Positions 1 through 7,002 of a stretch of DNA of 19,031 bases are shown in pieces. The stretch spans positions 591 through 19,621 of the forward strand of contig DJRC01000019.1 of the NCBI GenBank assembly GCA_002437735.1. Reading direction: 5' to 3'. Every line of letters begins with the position of its first letter. Position 1 is the first letter of the stretch. Source of the DNA: Oscillospiraceae bacterium UBA6370 (GTDB lineage Bacteria; Bacillota; Clostridia; Oscillospirales; Oscillospiraceae). Position numbers and translations under genes: made by a program. Under the pieces are notes generated by a model. The model was not told the origin of the DNA, ran no database searches, and saw only the letters and a list, made by a program, of their open reading frames with translations.

Positions 1-540
1 GAGCAGTGCGCGGGCTTCCTGCGCGTGCCGGAGAGCAAAAACGTGCTTGACAACACCGGCGTACACCCTGAAAGCTACGACGCCGCCAAGGGGCTGCTCG
101 AGCTGCTGGGCGCGACGCCGAAGGACGCGCGCGACCTGCCCGCAAGGCTCAACGCCTACGGTGCGGAAAAGGCCGCCGAGACGCTCGGCGTCGGCGTGCC
201 GACGCTGCGCGACATCGCAAAAGAGCTTTCAAAGCCTGGACGCGACCCGCGCGATGAGCTGCCCGCGCCCATCCTGCGCACGGACGTGCTGGATATCAAG
301 GATCTAAAGCCCGGTATGGTTCTCACCGGCACGGTGCGCAACGTCATCGACTTCGGCGTGTTCGTGGATATCGGCGTGCATCAGGACGGTCTGGTCCACA
401 TCTCGCAGGTGTGCAATAAGTTCATCAAGCATCCGAGCGAGGCCGTCGCCGTCGGCGACGTGGTGAAGGTCGTCGTGCTCGACGTGGACGAAAAGAAGCA
501 CCGTATTTCCCTTTCTATGAAGCAGGTCCCTAAAGAATAA
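1..540 (+). CDS. tex: Tex-family S1 RNA-binding protein, C-terminal part
   Basis: This is the 3' end of a gene entering from the left edge; 179 codons are visible and the frame is open at base 1. The piece begins in the helix-hairpin-helix region (EQCAGFLR, then ESKNVLDNTGVHPESY), which is highly characteristic of Tex. It ends with an S1 domain at about visible residues 99-175, with motifs GMVLTGTVRNVIDFGVFVDI and DGLVHISQV. Tex is a cytoplasmic nucleic-acid-binding protein linked to transcription and RNA metabolism in many bacteria; its N-terminal Tex and YqgF-like domains lie outside the window. A GTG codon at 25 is internal, since homology continues upstream of it. The gene ends at a hairpin shared with the converging gene on the other strand. 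The family call is firm; the exact physiological role is not known from this sequence. Confidence 0.95.
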   Translation, partial: EQCAGFLRVPESKNVLDNTGVHPESYDAAKGLLELLGATPKDARDLPARLNAYGAEKAAETLGVGVPTLRDIAKELSKPGRDPRDELPAPILRTDVLDIKDLKPGMVLTGTVRNVIDFGVFVDIGVHQDGLVHISQVCNKFIKHPSEAVAVGDVVKVVVLDVDEKKHRISLSMKQVPKE

Positions 541-571
541 AGGAAGCGCGTGGCCAAGCCGCGCGCTTCCT
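541..571. terminator. Hairpin between convergent tex and the 75-aa ORF
   Basis: A 10-bp perfect inverted repeat has arms AGGAAGCGCG (541-550) and CGCGCTTCCT (562-571) with an 11-base loop. It starts directly after the tex stop codon and directly abuts the stop codon of the minus-strand gene. The U-tract on the plus side is weak (TCTATTCC follows), so it may act as a bidirectional barrier or 3'-end stabiliser rather than a classical strong terminator. Confidence 0.6.
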
Positions 572-799
572 CTATTCCCGCTCCGGCTCGTCCTTTCCGA
601 TCGCCATGTCCTTCCACTGCTCGGGCAGGGCGTGGGAGATAAGCGGAAAGACGTTCTCCGTGTCCACCGTCGGCTGGATGTTGTAGGTGCCATACTTGTT
701 CACCAGGTCGGCGCAGCTTTCCGGCTGACCAAACACCGGGTCGGCAAACGGCGCATCGGGAAAGGGATAGTGCCTGCGTTCCTTCTTTTCCTTGCTCAT
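572..799 (-). CDS. Unrecognised 75-residue protein
   Basis: I do not recognise this family. It is a small, hydrophilic protein with no signal peptide or membrane segment. The N-terminus is very basic (MSKEKKERRHY), the middle is proline- and aromatic-rich (YPFPDAPFADPVFGQPES), and the tail is charged (GKDEPERE). It is very probably a real gene: the start codon is preceded by a near-perfect Shine-Dalgarno site (CCGGAGGTGATC read on the minus strand, 805-816). It lies 50 bases downstream of the nucleotidyltransferase-like gene with no terminator between them, and it ends exactly at the hairpin shared with tex. It is therefore likely the second gene of a two-gene operon and may work with, or simply be expressed with, the nucleotidyltransferase. 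Only one cysteine is present, so a zinc-ribbon function is unlikely. Confidence 0.7.
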   Translation of the reverse strand: MSKEKKERRHYPFPDAPFADPVFGQPESCADLVNKYGTYNIQPTVDTENVFPLISHALPEQWKDMAIGKDEPERE

Positions 800-849
800 A
801 AAAAGATCACCTCCGGGCTATCTTGCCCGCAGGTAATTCCTTTTATGCT

Positions 850-1776
850 TTATCCGTGCAGCGTCGGCGGGTACACGCCCGCATCGTGCAGCGCCCTAAG
901 CGCCGCGGCGACCGTGTCCTTATCCTCGTGATAGGTCATGCCGAACCATTTCGCGTCGGAGTGCAGCACGCTGACGCGCAGCTCGCCTTTTTCGATCAAC
1001 TCGCCGACCATGCTCGGCAGCAGGCATTCCTTCTTGAGTTCGCCCGCAGGAAGCGCATGGAGAAAGGCGTTGAAATATTCCTCCAGCTTTGTGAAGATCC
1101 ACGGCGTGAAGCCCCAGAAATTCATAGACACCGGCGTATTGGGCGCGTAAACATCGCCCTCCGGGTTTTTGTCCACGTCGCGGATGGTGCCGTCGGGAAA
1201 AACCGTGAGCTTGAAGGTCTCCACAACGCGGTCGAGCCTTCCGTCCGTCACATGGCACACGCCGCGCGTCACGCTGCCGTGTTCGCTGACGGTCTTATCC
1301 AGACGGTAGCCGACCATCGTGGCCTCGCCCTCGGCCTTGAGCCTTCCAAGCTCCTCGTAGATCACGCGGAAGGCGTCCACACCGTAGTAGTCATCGGCGT
1401 TGATGACGATAAACGGCTCGCTGACGCAGCTCCGCGCGCAGAGCACGGCATGCCCCGTGCCGAAGGGCTTGGTGCGCTCCACCGGAATGGAATAGAACGT
1501 CGGCACGCTGGAAAAGTCCTGATAGGCATAGCAGACCTCGACCGGAGAGCCGTCCGCCGCCATCATGCCGGCGACGCGTCTGCCGCAGAGCGTCTCCACC
1601 AGCTCGCGCATCTCGGGCTTGATGATGAACACCACCTTGGTAAAGCCCGCGCGGATCGCGTCGTAGATGGAATATTCCATCAAAATTTCACCGTCGGGAC
1701 CGATGCCGTCTACCTGCTTGCTGCCGCCGTAGCGTGAGCCCATGCCCGCCGCCATAATGACCAATGCCGCCTTCAT
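850..1776 (-). CDS. Sugar-nucleotidyltransferase-like protein
   Basis: The 308-residue cytoplasmic protein has the Rossmann-like nucleotidyltransferase fold of the NTP_transferase (glucose-1-phosphate thymidylyl/uridylyltransferase) superfamily. The nucleotide-binding signature is at residues 9-20 (AAGMGSRYGGSK), the motif KPFGTGHA is at 103-110, and the metal-binding NADDYYG is at 126-132. Proteins of this type transfer NMP from an NTP to a sugar phosphate or similar acceptor. The acceptor cannot be read from the sequence: no other sugar-nucleotide pathway gene is nearby. The ATG is well supported by GAGGAGGAAC just upstream and by a consensus promoter about 35 bases upstream. It is the first gene of an operon with the 75-residue ORF. 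The superfamily is sure, the precise substrate unknown. Confidence 0.85.
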   Translation of the reverse strand: MKAALVIMAAGMGSRYGGSKQVDGIGPDGEILMEYSIYDAIRAGFTKVVFIIKPEMRELVETLCGRRVAGMMAADGSPVEVCYAYQDFSSVPTFYSIPVERTKPFGTGHAVLCARSCVSEPFIVINADDYYGVDAFRVIYEELGRLKAEGEATMVGYRLDKTVSEHGSVTRGVCHVTDGRLDRVVETFKLTVFPDGTIRDVDKNPEGDVYAPNTPVSMNFWGFTPWIFTKLEEYFNAFLHALPAGELKKECLLPSMVGELIEKGELRVSVLHSDAKWFGMTYHEDKDTVAAALRALHDAGVYPPTLHG

Positions 1777-1809
1777 CGCCGTTCCTCCTCATGCGCTGCA
1801 ATTTTCTTT

Positions 1810-1838
1810 ATCATAACCCATTTGCCCTCGGTTTTCAA
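1810..1838 (-). promoter_or_regulatory. Sigma-A-type promoter for the nucleotidyltransferase operon
   Basis: On the minus strand, TTGAAA (1833-1838) and TATGAT (1810-1815) are separated by exactly 17 bases in an AT-rich gap. They lie about 35 bases before the start codon at 1776. Position and spacing fit a vegetative housekeeping promoter. Confidence 0.75.
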
Positions 1839-1857
1839 CTTCTTTTCCGTCGAAGTC

Positions 1858-1885
1858 TTGTTTTTTGGCGGCAAACTGCTATACT
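1858..1885 (+). promoter_or_regulatory. Sigma-A-type promoter for the AEC permease
   Basis: TTGTTT (1858-1863) and TATACT (1880-1885) are 16 bases apart, giving a predicted leader of about 30 bases before the ATG at 1921. It is divergent from the nucleotidyltransferase promoter in the same gap. The -35 is imperfect and the spacer is one base short. Confidence 0.6.
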
Positions 1886-1920
1886 GTTTTCGTGAATGAT
1901 TTTTTTTGAGGTACAGAGTC

Positions 1921-2853
1921 ATGGAAACCTTTCTTCACGCCGTTGCGTCCGTCACCATTATCCTGCTGCTGACGGCGACCGGCTACTTCTGCGCGGTCAA
2001 GGGCTGGATGACCGCGCAGGTCAAGACCTTCATCAGCCGCTATCTGATGACCGTCGGTATCCCCGTCATGCTGGTTTACGGGATGCAGAACAACCTCACG
2101 CGCGCGGACGTGCTCGCCGCGCCGCGTCTGCTGCTCATCCCGCTGCTCGTCATCCCGAGCTGCGTTGTGCTGAGCCTGCTGACGGGCCGCCTTATGAAGC
2201 TGCCGCACCGTCAGCTCGGCGTTTTTGTGATGATGTCTGCCATGGGCAACACCATCTTTATCGGCCTTGCCATGTGCCTGGAGCTGTTCGGCGACATTTC
2301 AACGCCGTATGTCATGCTCTTCTATCTCGTCAGCAGCTGCTTTACGCAGCTCATCGGCATCCCGCTGGTGCGCTGGTCGGGCGAGGCGGGCGGATTCTCC
2401 ATGCAGATGGTGTGGAAATTCCTGCGCGCGCCAACGGTCATTTCCGTCTTTCTCAGTCTCCTGCTGGTCGGACTGGACATTCATCTCCCGAGCCTTGTGA
2501 TGAGCTACGCAAGATACATCAACAACACCGTCACACCGCTGGCGCTGCTGCTGACGGGCTGCATCATCCACGAGATCGGGCTGCGCAGCCTGCGCCTGAC
2601 GCCAACGCTCGGTGTGATGATGGTCTTCCGCTTTGTCATCTCCCCGGCGCTGGGCGCGGCCCTCTGCGCGCTGCTCGGCATCGGCGGGCTGGTGCGCAGC
2701 GTGTACGTCGTGGAACTGGCCATGCCGGTCGTGACACAGACGGTCGTCGCCGCGGCGGAATACGGCGCGGACGAGCAGCTGGCCGCGCAGGGCGCGGCGA
2801 TCTCCACCCTCGCCTGCTTCGTGGTGACGCCGGTGCTGATGCTGCTGCTTTGA
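1921..2853 (+). CDS. AEC-family (auxin efflux carrier-like) permease
   Basis: The 310-residue integral membrane protein has about ten hydrophobic segments in the usual AEC arrangement. There is an N-terminal half (VTIILLLTATGYFCAVKGWM, then RYLMTVGIPVMLVYGM), a central loop, and a C-terminal half repeating the pattern and ending in ISTLACFVVTPVLMLLL. AEC members in bacteria export or import small organic acids such as malate or malonate; the substrate here cannot be inferred. The ATG at 1921 is chosen over an in-frame TTG at 1906 because GAGGT at 1908-1912 is correctly spaced (8 bases) for the ATG and would lie inside the longer reading. It is monocistronic, between its own promoter and a strong bidirectional terminator shared with the converging EamA gene. 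Confidence 0.88.
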   Translation: METFLHAVASVTIILLLTATGYFCAVKGWMTAQVKTFISRYLMTVGIPVMLVYGMQNNLTRADVLAAPRLLLIPLLVIPSCVVLSLLTGRLMKLPHRQLGVFVMMSAMGNTIFIGLAMCLELFGDISTPYVMLFYLVSSCFTQLIGIPLVRWSGEAGGFSMQMVWKFLRAPTVISVFLSLLLVGLDIHLPSLVMSYARYINNTVTPLALLLTGCIIHEIGLRSLRLTPTLGVMMVFRFVISPALGAALCALLGIGGLVRSVYVVELAMPVVTQTVVAAAEYGADEQLAAQGAAISTLACFVVTPVLMLLL

Positions 2854-2875
2854 GCCCTGCACATAGCGAGAAAAC

Positions 2876-2920
2876 GAGAGCCGAAAACCGGAATGTCCGG
2901 TTTTCGGCTCTCTCTTTTTT
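2876..2920. terminator. Strong bidirectional terminator between AEC and EamA genes
   Basis: A perfect 17-bp stem (arms 2876-2892 and 2896-2912) has a 3-base loop ATG. On the plus strand it is followed by TCTTTTTT (2913-2920). On the minus strand the stem is followed by GTTTTCTC, so it can terminate both convergent genes. The last base of the T-tract overlaps the EamA stop codon at 2920. Confidence 0.9.
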
Positions 2921-3849
2921 CAATCCTCCGTCTTCTCCGGCACCTTCGCCGGCGCGCGCTCGGGCAGCGCGATGAGCACCGCCATCACCAGAATGGCAGA
3001 AAAGCCGAGAAGGTCCTGCCACGCGAAGCTCGTGTGCAGCCAGAGCGCTGCGCACAGCGCCGCACTGACCGGCTCGGTGCAGGCGAGCAGGCTTGCGCGC
3101 ACGCCGCCGACGTCGCTCACGCCCTGCAAATAGAGTGTAAATGCCAGCGCCGTGCCGACAACGGAGATCTCCAGCGTGCCGAGCGCCACCGCAGCGTTGA
3201 GCGTGACCGGAGTCCGCCACGCCTGCGTGAGCACGAGCAGCACCACGCCGCCGATGAACATCCCGCAGCCCGTGCAGACGCTCACGGGATAGCGCCGAAG
3301 CAGATCGCCCGGCAGGAGCGTATAGAGCATCAGCGATATCGCCGCGCACAGGCCCCAGAAGAGCGCCTGCGGCGAGAGCGCGAGCGCGGTCAAGCTGCCG
3401 TGGGTCGCGAGCAAAAAAGCGCCGAGGAGCGCGAGCACGAGCGCAGCGCCCTCGCGCCGCGTCGGCAGGCGGCGCGCACGCAGGCATACCCAGAGCAAAA
3501 TGAGCGCCTGTCCCATATACTGCAGCACCGTGGCGGTCGCGCTGTTGGAGTAGCAGATGGCGGCGAGGTAGGTATATTGGCAGGTCATCAGTCCGCCGAC
3601 GGAGAAGATCACGAGCCGCAGCGCGTCGCGCCGGTTCGACCAGATAGCCCGAAGCTGCGGGCGGTGCCTTACGAGCGCGCCGCCGAGCAGCACCACGCCG
3701 GCCAGAAACATCCGCACCACGGTCAGCCAGCCGCTGTCCACACCCTGACGGGTGAAGAGATACTGTCCCACCGTGCCGGACGCACCCCAGCACACGCCGC
3801 CGAGCGCCGCGCACAAAAAGCCGCGCAGCGTCCTCTTTTTTTCGTCCAT
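2920..3849 (-). CDS. EamA/DMT-superfamily transporter
   Basis: The 309-residue protein has ten predicted membrane segments built as two EamA repeats of five. The first repeat runs from about residue 8 (GFLCAALGGVCWGASGTVGQ) to about 150, the second from about 160 to 295 (motif GTALAFTLYLQGVSDVGGVR and the conserved ACTEPVSAAL). The C-terminal tail is charged and cytoplasmic (PERAPAKVPEKTED). DMT proteins export metabolites, amino acids or drugs; the substrate is unknown. The open frame extends up to 3927, but the start at 3849 is preferred. It has GGAGGG about 7 bases upstream, begins MDEKKRTLRGF at the natural edge of the first membrane segment, and the consensus promoter at 3878-3906 lies inside the longer version. 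It is probably monocistronic. Confidence 0.9.
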   Translation of the reverse strand: MDEKKRTLRGFLCAALGGVCWGASGTVGQYLFTRQGVDSGWLTVVRMFLAGVVLLGGALVRHRPQLRAIWSNRRDALRLVIFSVGGLMTCQYTYLAAICYSNSATATVLQYMGQALILLWVCLRARRLPTRREGAALVLALLGAFLLATHGSLTALALSPQALFWGLCAAISLMLYTLLPGDLLRRYPVSVCTGCGMFIGGVVLLVLTQAWRTPVTLNAAVALGTLEISVVGTALAFTLYLQGVSDVGGVRASLLACTEPVSAALCAALWLHTSFAWQDLLGFSAILVMAVLIALPERAPAKVPEKTED

Positions 3850-3877
3850 ACACGCCCTCCCGCGATCATTTTTGCCC

Positions 3878-3906
3878 ATTGTAGCAGACCGCGCGCCGCT
3901 TTTCAA
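3878..3906 (-). promoter_or_regulatory. Sigma-A-type promoter for the EamA transporter
   Basis: On the minus strand, TTGAAA (3901-3906) and TACAAT (3878-3883) are separated by 17 bases. Transcription would start near 3871, about 22 bases before the ATG. This position also rules out the longer open frame that begins at 3927. Confidence 0.8.
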
Positions 3907-3926
3907 GCGCCGTGCGCGTCTTTGCA

Positions 3927-3954
3927 CATATTCGCTCCCCGTGGTGCATAGATT
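3927..3954 (+). promoter_or_regulatory. Sigma-E-like sporulation promoter for spoIIID
   Basis: CATATT (3927-3932), 14 bases, then CATAGATT (3947-3954) closely matches the mother-cell sigma-E consensus as known from Bacillus (ATATT-type -35, about 14 bases, CATACAAT-type -10). There is no sigma-A-like hexamer pair in this gap on the plus strand. It sits about 30 bases before the spoIIID start codon, as expected for a gene known to be under sigma-E control in Bacillus. Assignment rests on the motif and the identity of the gene. Confidence 0.65.
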
Positions 3955-3984
3955 GAAGCAACTCGAATAGGGAGTGTTTCATTC

Positions 3985-4233
3985 ATGAAGGGTAATATTG
4001 AAGAGCGGGCCTGCGATCTGGCAGTTTACATCATAGAAAACCGCACCACGGTGCGCGCCGCAGCCAAGAGGTTCGGTGTCAGTAAATCGACCGTCCACAA
4101 GGACATTCAGGACCGGCTTCCGCAGATCAACCACAGTCTCTACCTTCAGGTCAAGGAGATCCTTGAGATCAACAAAGCCCAGCGGCACATTCGCGGCGGC
4201 ATCGCCACGAGAAAAAAATATAAGGGAGCTTGA
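3985..4233 (+). CDS. spoIIID: Sporulation transcriptional regulator SpoIIID
   Basis: This is an 82-residue DNA-binding protein of full family length. A helix-turn-helix spans about residues 22-46 (TTVRAAAKRFGVSKSTVHKD), followed by the conserved LPQIN segment and a basic tail (RHIRGGIATRKKYKGA) that in the Bacillus protein contributes to DNA contact. SpoIIID works in the mother cell during sporulation, repressing and activating subsets of the sigma-E regulon before sigma-K. The start at 3985 has AGGGAG at about 11 bases and follows a sigma-E-like promoter. It stands alone, without the neighbours seen in Bacillus, which is normal for clostridial genomes. Its presence argues that the organism can form endospores. 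Confidence 0.96.
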   Translation: MKGNIEERACDLAVYIIENRTTVRAAAKRFGVSKSTVHKDIQDRLPQINHSLYLQVKEILEINKAQRHIRGGIATRKKYKGA

Positions 4234-4284
4234 AACTTTTTCCTCTGAATTTCGTCAAATAAAAGCAGAAACCGATCAAACACC

Positions 4285-4332
4285 GCACGGCCGGCAGGCC
4301 TTTTTCTTCCACCGGCCGCGCAAGCTCTTTTT
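4285..4332 (+). terminator. Probable terminator after spoIIID
   Basis: Arms GCACGGCCGG (4285-4294) and CCGGCCGCGC (4312-4321) form a 10-bp stem with one mismatch and a 17-base loop, followed by AAGCTCTTTTT. A smaller nested alternative (GGCC 4289-4292 / GGCC 4297-4300 followed by TTTTT) could also act. It lies about 50 bases past the spoIIID stop. Confidence 0.55.
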
Positions 4333-4337
4333 CCCTC

Positions 4338-4377
4338 TTGTAGTTTGTTGACATAATGTGTATAATGACAGTATTCT
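4338..4377 (+). promoter_or_regulatory. Overlapping sigma-A-type promoters for the LCP-SLH operon
   Basis: TTGTAG (4338-4343), 17 bases, TATAAT (4361-4366) forms one good promoter with a perfect -10. A second overlapping pair, TTGACA (4348-4353), 18 bases, TATTCT (4372-4377), has a perfect -35. The two would start transcription about 11 bases apart, 30 to 45 bases before the start codon at 4416. Which is used cannot be told from the sequence. Confidence 0.7.
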
Positions 4378-4415
4378 CCTGTTTTCGACAATAACGGAAA
4401 GGACCGTATCCCGCC

Positions 4416-5429
4416 ATGCAGAAAAAGAATCCCGCGAAGCGCCGCCCCGAGCGCCTTGCGGTCACACTGTTGTCCCTGCTCTTTTTATCGACCGCCGTGT
4501 TTGCGACGGTCAAATATGTCTTTCGTGCGCCCGAACTTGACACGGACAAGCCCGTCGTAACACCGGACGGCACGGCAAGCACGGACGCCGACCAAACCGG
4601 CACGGACGAGCCGGACGCTCCGAGCCGCACGCGCCGCGAATACTGCTACAACATTCTCGTCTCCGGGCTTGACGACGACAACGGCGGCAGCGACACGAAC
4701 ATCCTCGTCCGCTTCGATGTGCCGAACAAGCGCATCGACCTTGTGAGTCTTCCGCGCGACACGCTGCTGCACAACGAATACCGCAACAACAAGCTCAACT
4801 ACGCCTATGCCAAGGGCGGCACGGAGCTGCTGATGAGCCAGATCGAAAATCTGCTCGGCGTGCCGGTGGATTTCTATGTCACGGTCAACCTCAAGGGCTT
4901 CATCGCGCTGGTCGATCAGATCGACGGCGTGGACTTTGATATTCCCATCAACATGGATTATGACGACCCTTATCAGGACCTGCACATTCACTTCACCAAG
5001 GGCCCGCGCCACCTCAACGGGCAGGAGGCAATGGAGGTCGTCCGCTTCCGCCACAACAACGACGGCACCGGCTACGGCACGGAGGACATCGGCCGCATCG
5101 GTACCCAGCAGGCCTTCCTCAAGGCGGTCGCCAAGCAGCTTCTGCAGGTCGGCAACGTCAAGAATATCCCCGCTCTGGTGGATATCTTCTACACCTACGT
5201 CAAGACCGACCTCACGACCGGCAACCTTGTCTGGCTCGGCAATGAGGCGCTGAACATCGGCACCGAAAACATCCACTTTGCCACCCTCCCCGGCGACGGC
5301 TCCGGTTATTACAACAAGCAGTCGGTCTATGTGCTCGACGCGCAGGCCACCTGTGACCTGGTCAACGAGGCCCTCAATCCCTACAATGAGACGCTCACGC
5401 TGGAGGATATGGATATCCTCGTCCCCTAA
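4416..5429 (+). CDS. LCP-family (LytR-CpsA-Psr) cell-wall glycopolymer ligase
   Basis: The 337-residue protein has a basic N-terminus, one membrane anchor at about 14-36, a low-complexity Thr/Asp-rich extracytoplasmic linker (about 40-70) and an LCP catalytic domain at about 75-245. Typical LCP motifs are visible: GSDTNILV (91-98), SLPRDTL (111-117), KLNYAYAKGG (126-135), DGVDFDIP (170-177), YQDLHIHFTKG (186-196), LNGQEAMEVVRFRH (200-213) and DIGRIGTQQ (224-232). The Asp and Arg residues in these motifs bind the polyprenyl-pyrophosphate substrate in characterised members. LCP enzymes attach teichoic-acid-like or capsular polymers to peptidoglycan. The SD (GGAAAGGA) is slightly distant, about 12 bases. 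It is the first gene of an operon with an SLH-transglutaminase protein 20 bases downstream, which fits a cell-surface assembly role. Confidence 0.92.
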   Translation: MQKKNPAKRRPERLAVTLLSLLFLSTAVFATVKYVFRAPELDTDKPVVTPDGTASTDADQTGTDEPDAPSRTRREYCYNILVSGLDDDNGGSDTNILVRFDVPNKRIDLVSLPRDTLLHNEYRNNKLNYAYAKGGTELLMSQIENLLGVPVDFYVTVNLKGFIALVDQIDGVDFDIPINMDYDDPYQDLHIHFTKGPRHLNGQEAMEVVRFRHNNDGTGYGTEDIGRIGTQQAFLKAVAKQLLQVGNVKNIPALVDIFYTYVKTDLTTGNLVWLGNEALNIGTENIHFATLPGDGSGYYNKQSVYVLDAQATCDLVNEALNPYNETLTLEDMDILVP

Positions 5430-5449
5430 TGAGATAAGGAGCAAGCACC

Positions 5450-6934
5450 ATGAAAAAACGGCTTTTGCTTTTCCTCTGCATCTTTACGTTGCTGCTCTCC
5501 ACCGCCGTGCGGGCGGAGGATGTGACGGCGGCGGACGCCCCCGCGCCCGCTCCTTCGGCGGAGGAGGCGGACACGCTCTCCCCCTTTGCGCGCACACGGA
5601 GCTATGACGGGCGCTTCACGGACGTGGACACCTCGGCGTGGTATCACGACGCCGTCGCCGCGCTGTACGAATACGGTCTGACAGAGGGCGTGAGCGGCAG
5701 CGCCTACGCGCCGGAGAGGAGCGTCACCATTGCGGAGCTTGTGACCTTTGCCGCGCGGCTGCACGCGCTTGAGCACGGCGGGACGATCCCTGCGGCGGCA
5801 GCCGGCGAGGCATGGTATCAGTCCTATGTGCGCTATCTCAAGGCCGAGAAATGCCTCGGCGACGAGCTTGACGGCCACTATCCGGAGGCCGCGACGCGCG
5901 CGCAGATGGCAGGCGTGCTGTCCAAGGCTCTGCCTTCCGAGCACTATGACGAGCGCAACGCCGAGGCCGTGACCGTTGGCTATGCCTCGCACCGCCGCAT
6001 CACCGACGTGGACGATTACACGCCCTATCAGAGCGATATTCTCTGGCTCTACAAATGGGGCATCGTGGGCGGCGTGGATGAGGACGGCTCCTTCCATCCG
6101 AATGATACGCTCAAGCGCAGCGAGCTCGCGGCACTGGTCGTGCGCATGGTCGAGCCGTCCGCGCGCCTGACGCTCTCGTGGCACAGTCTTTCCTATCGCT
6201 CCGCCGCAGGCACGGCTTGGGGCGACTTGATCGCGGCGCCCGCCGAGGTCTCCGCCGCGCCGGCAGCCGACAACGCCGATGCCATCGACGCGCTGATCCG
6301 AAAGATGCTCCACGACGATGCCTGCACCGTCACCCTGCAATATGACAGCGCTCTGACCAACGAGGAGGTCACAAAGCTGACCCGCGCCTTTACGGTCGGC
6401 GTCAAGCGCCATTGCGAGCAGATGTACAACTCCACCTCCTGCCGCAGCTATTCCTCCGGCAAGGTGCTGCTGACCTTCTCCTCCACGGCCTGCGACAGCG
6501 CGCAGCTCAAAAAATACCGTGAGGAGACGCTCGCCCGCGCGATCCTCGTCCACGACGCGCTGTGGGAGAGCGGCTATCTGACGGGCGACATGACGCAGTA
6601 TGAGCTGGCGCGGGCCTACTACGTCTGGCTGTGCAACAACTGTGTCTACGATGAGGGGACCGTCTCCAGCAGTTCTCTGAGCCATCTGGCATACAGCGCG
6701 CTGGTGGACGGCGTGGCCGTCTGCGACGGCTACACGGGAGCATACGACCTTCTGCTGCGGCTCGAGGGCATCGAGTGCACCGCGCTTATGAACGCCGACC
6801 ACATCTGGACCGTCGCGGAGCTTGACGGCAAGACCTACCACATCGACACGACCTGGGGCGATCAAGGCACGCGCGTGGACATGAGCTTCTTCGGCATGAC
6901 CGAGGCGCAGTCCCGCGCCAAGCACGCATGGTAA
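5450..6934 (+). CDS. Secreted SLH-repeat protein with transglutaminase-like domain
   Basis: The 494-residue protein has a signal peptide (about 1-22, KKRLLLFLCIFTLLLSTAVRA). Three S-layer-homology repeats lie at about 55-105, 115-160 and 183-235, with motifs such as FTDVDTSAWYHDAV, AEKCLGDELDGHYPEAATRA and ITDVDDY...GSFHPNDTLKRSELAALV. A C-terminal transglutaminase-like/papain-fold domain covers about 370-475. The catalytic triad is intact: Cys425 in DGVAVCDGY, His451 in NADHIWTV and Asp466 in YHIDTTWGD. SLH repeats anchor proteins non-covalently to pyruvylated wall polymers. The second domain may be a protease, a cross-linker or non-enzymatic; this family is poorly characterised. AAGGAG 8 bases before the ATG and the 20-base gap make it the second gene of the LCP operon. 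The C-terminus ends soon after the triad (SRAKHAW), shorter than many relatives as I recall them. Confidence 0.88.
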   Translation: MKKRLLLFLCIFTLLLSTAVRAEDVTAADAPAPAPSAEEADTLSPFARTRSYDGRFTDVDTSAWYHDAVAALYEYGLTEGVSGSAYAPERSVTIAELVTFAARLHALEHGGTIPAAAAGEAWYQSYVRYLKAEKCLGDELDGHYPEAATRAQMAGVLSKALPSEHYDERNAEAVTVGYASHRRITDVDDYTPYQSDILWLYKWGIVGGVDEDGSFHPNDTLKRSELAALVVRMVEPSARLTLSWHSLSYRSAAGTAWGDLIAAPAEVSAAPAADNADAIDALIRKMLHDDACTVTLQYDSALTNEEVTKLTRAFTVGVKRHCEQMYNSTSCRSYSSGKVLLTFSSTACDSAQLKKYREETLARAILVHDALWESGYLTGDMTQYELARAYYVWLCNNCVYDEGTVSSSSLSHLAYSALVDGVAVCDGYTGAYDLLLRLEGIECTALMNADHIWTVAELDGKTYHIDTTWGDQGTRVDMSFFGMTEAQSRAKHAW

Positions 6935-6949
6935 ACGGAAACGACGGAT

Positions 6950-6985
6950 AAAAAAGCAGCGGCTGCGATGCAGCCGCTGCTTTTT
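6950..6985. terminator. Perfect hairpin terminator, bidirectional
   Basis: Arms GCAGCGGCTGC (6956-6966) and GCAGCCGCTGC (6970-6980) have loop GAT, with TTTTT after (6981-6985) and AAAAAA before (6950-6955). It therefore serves the LCP-SLH operon on the plus strand and the nucleoside transporter operon, which ends at 7003, on the minus strand. Confidence 0.92.
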
Positions 6986-7002
6986 GCCGTGTTGATATGT
7001 TT

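Noticed and set aside
1906..1920. TTG extension of the AEC permease start
   Set aside because: The Shine-Dalgarno GAGGT lies inside the extension and is correctly spaced for the ATG at 1921.
3850..3927. 26-codon N-terminal extension of the EamA transporter
   Set aside because: The consensus promoter lies within it, and the residues are basic and unlike the family N-terminus.
2893..3951. 352-codon open frame on the plus strand
   Set aside because: It is antisense to the EamA transporter and begins inside the terminator hairpin.
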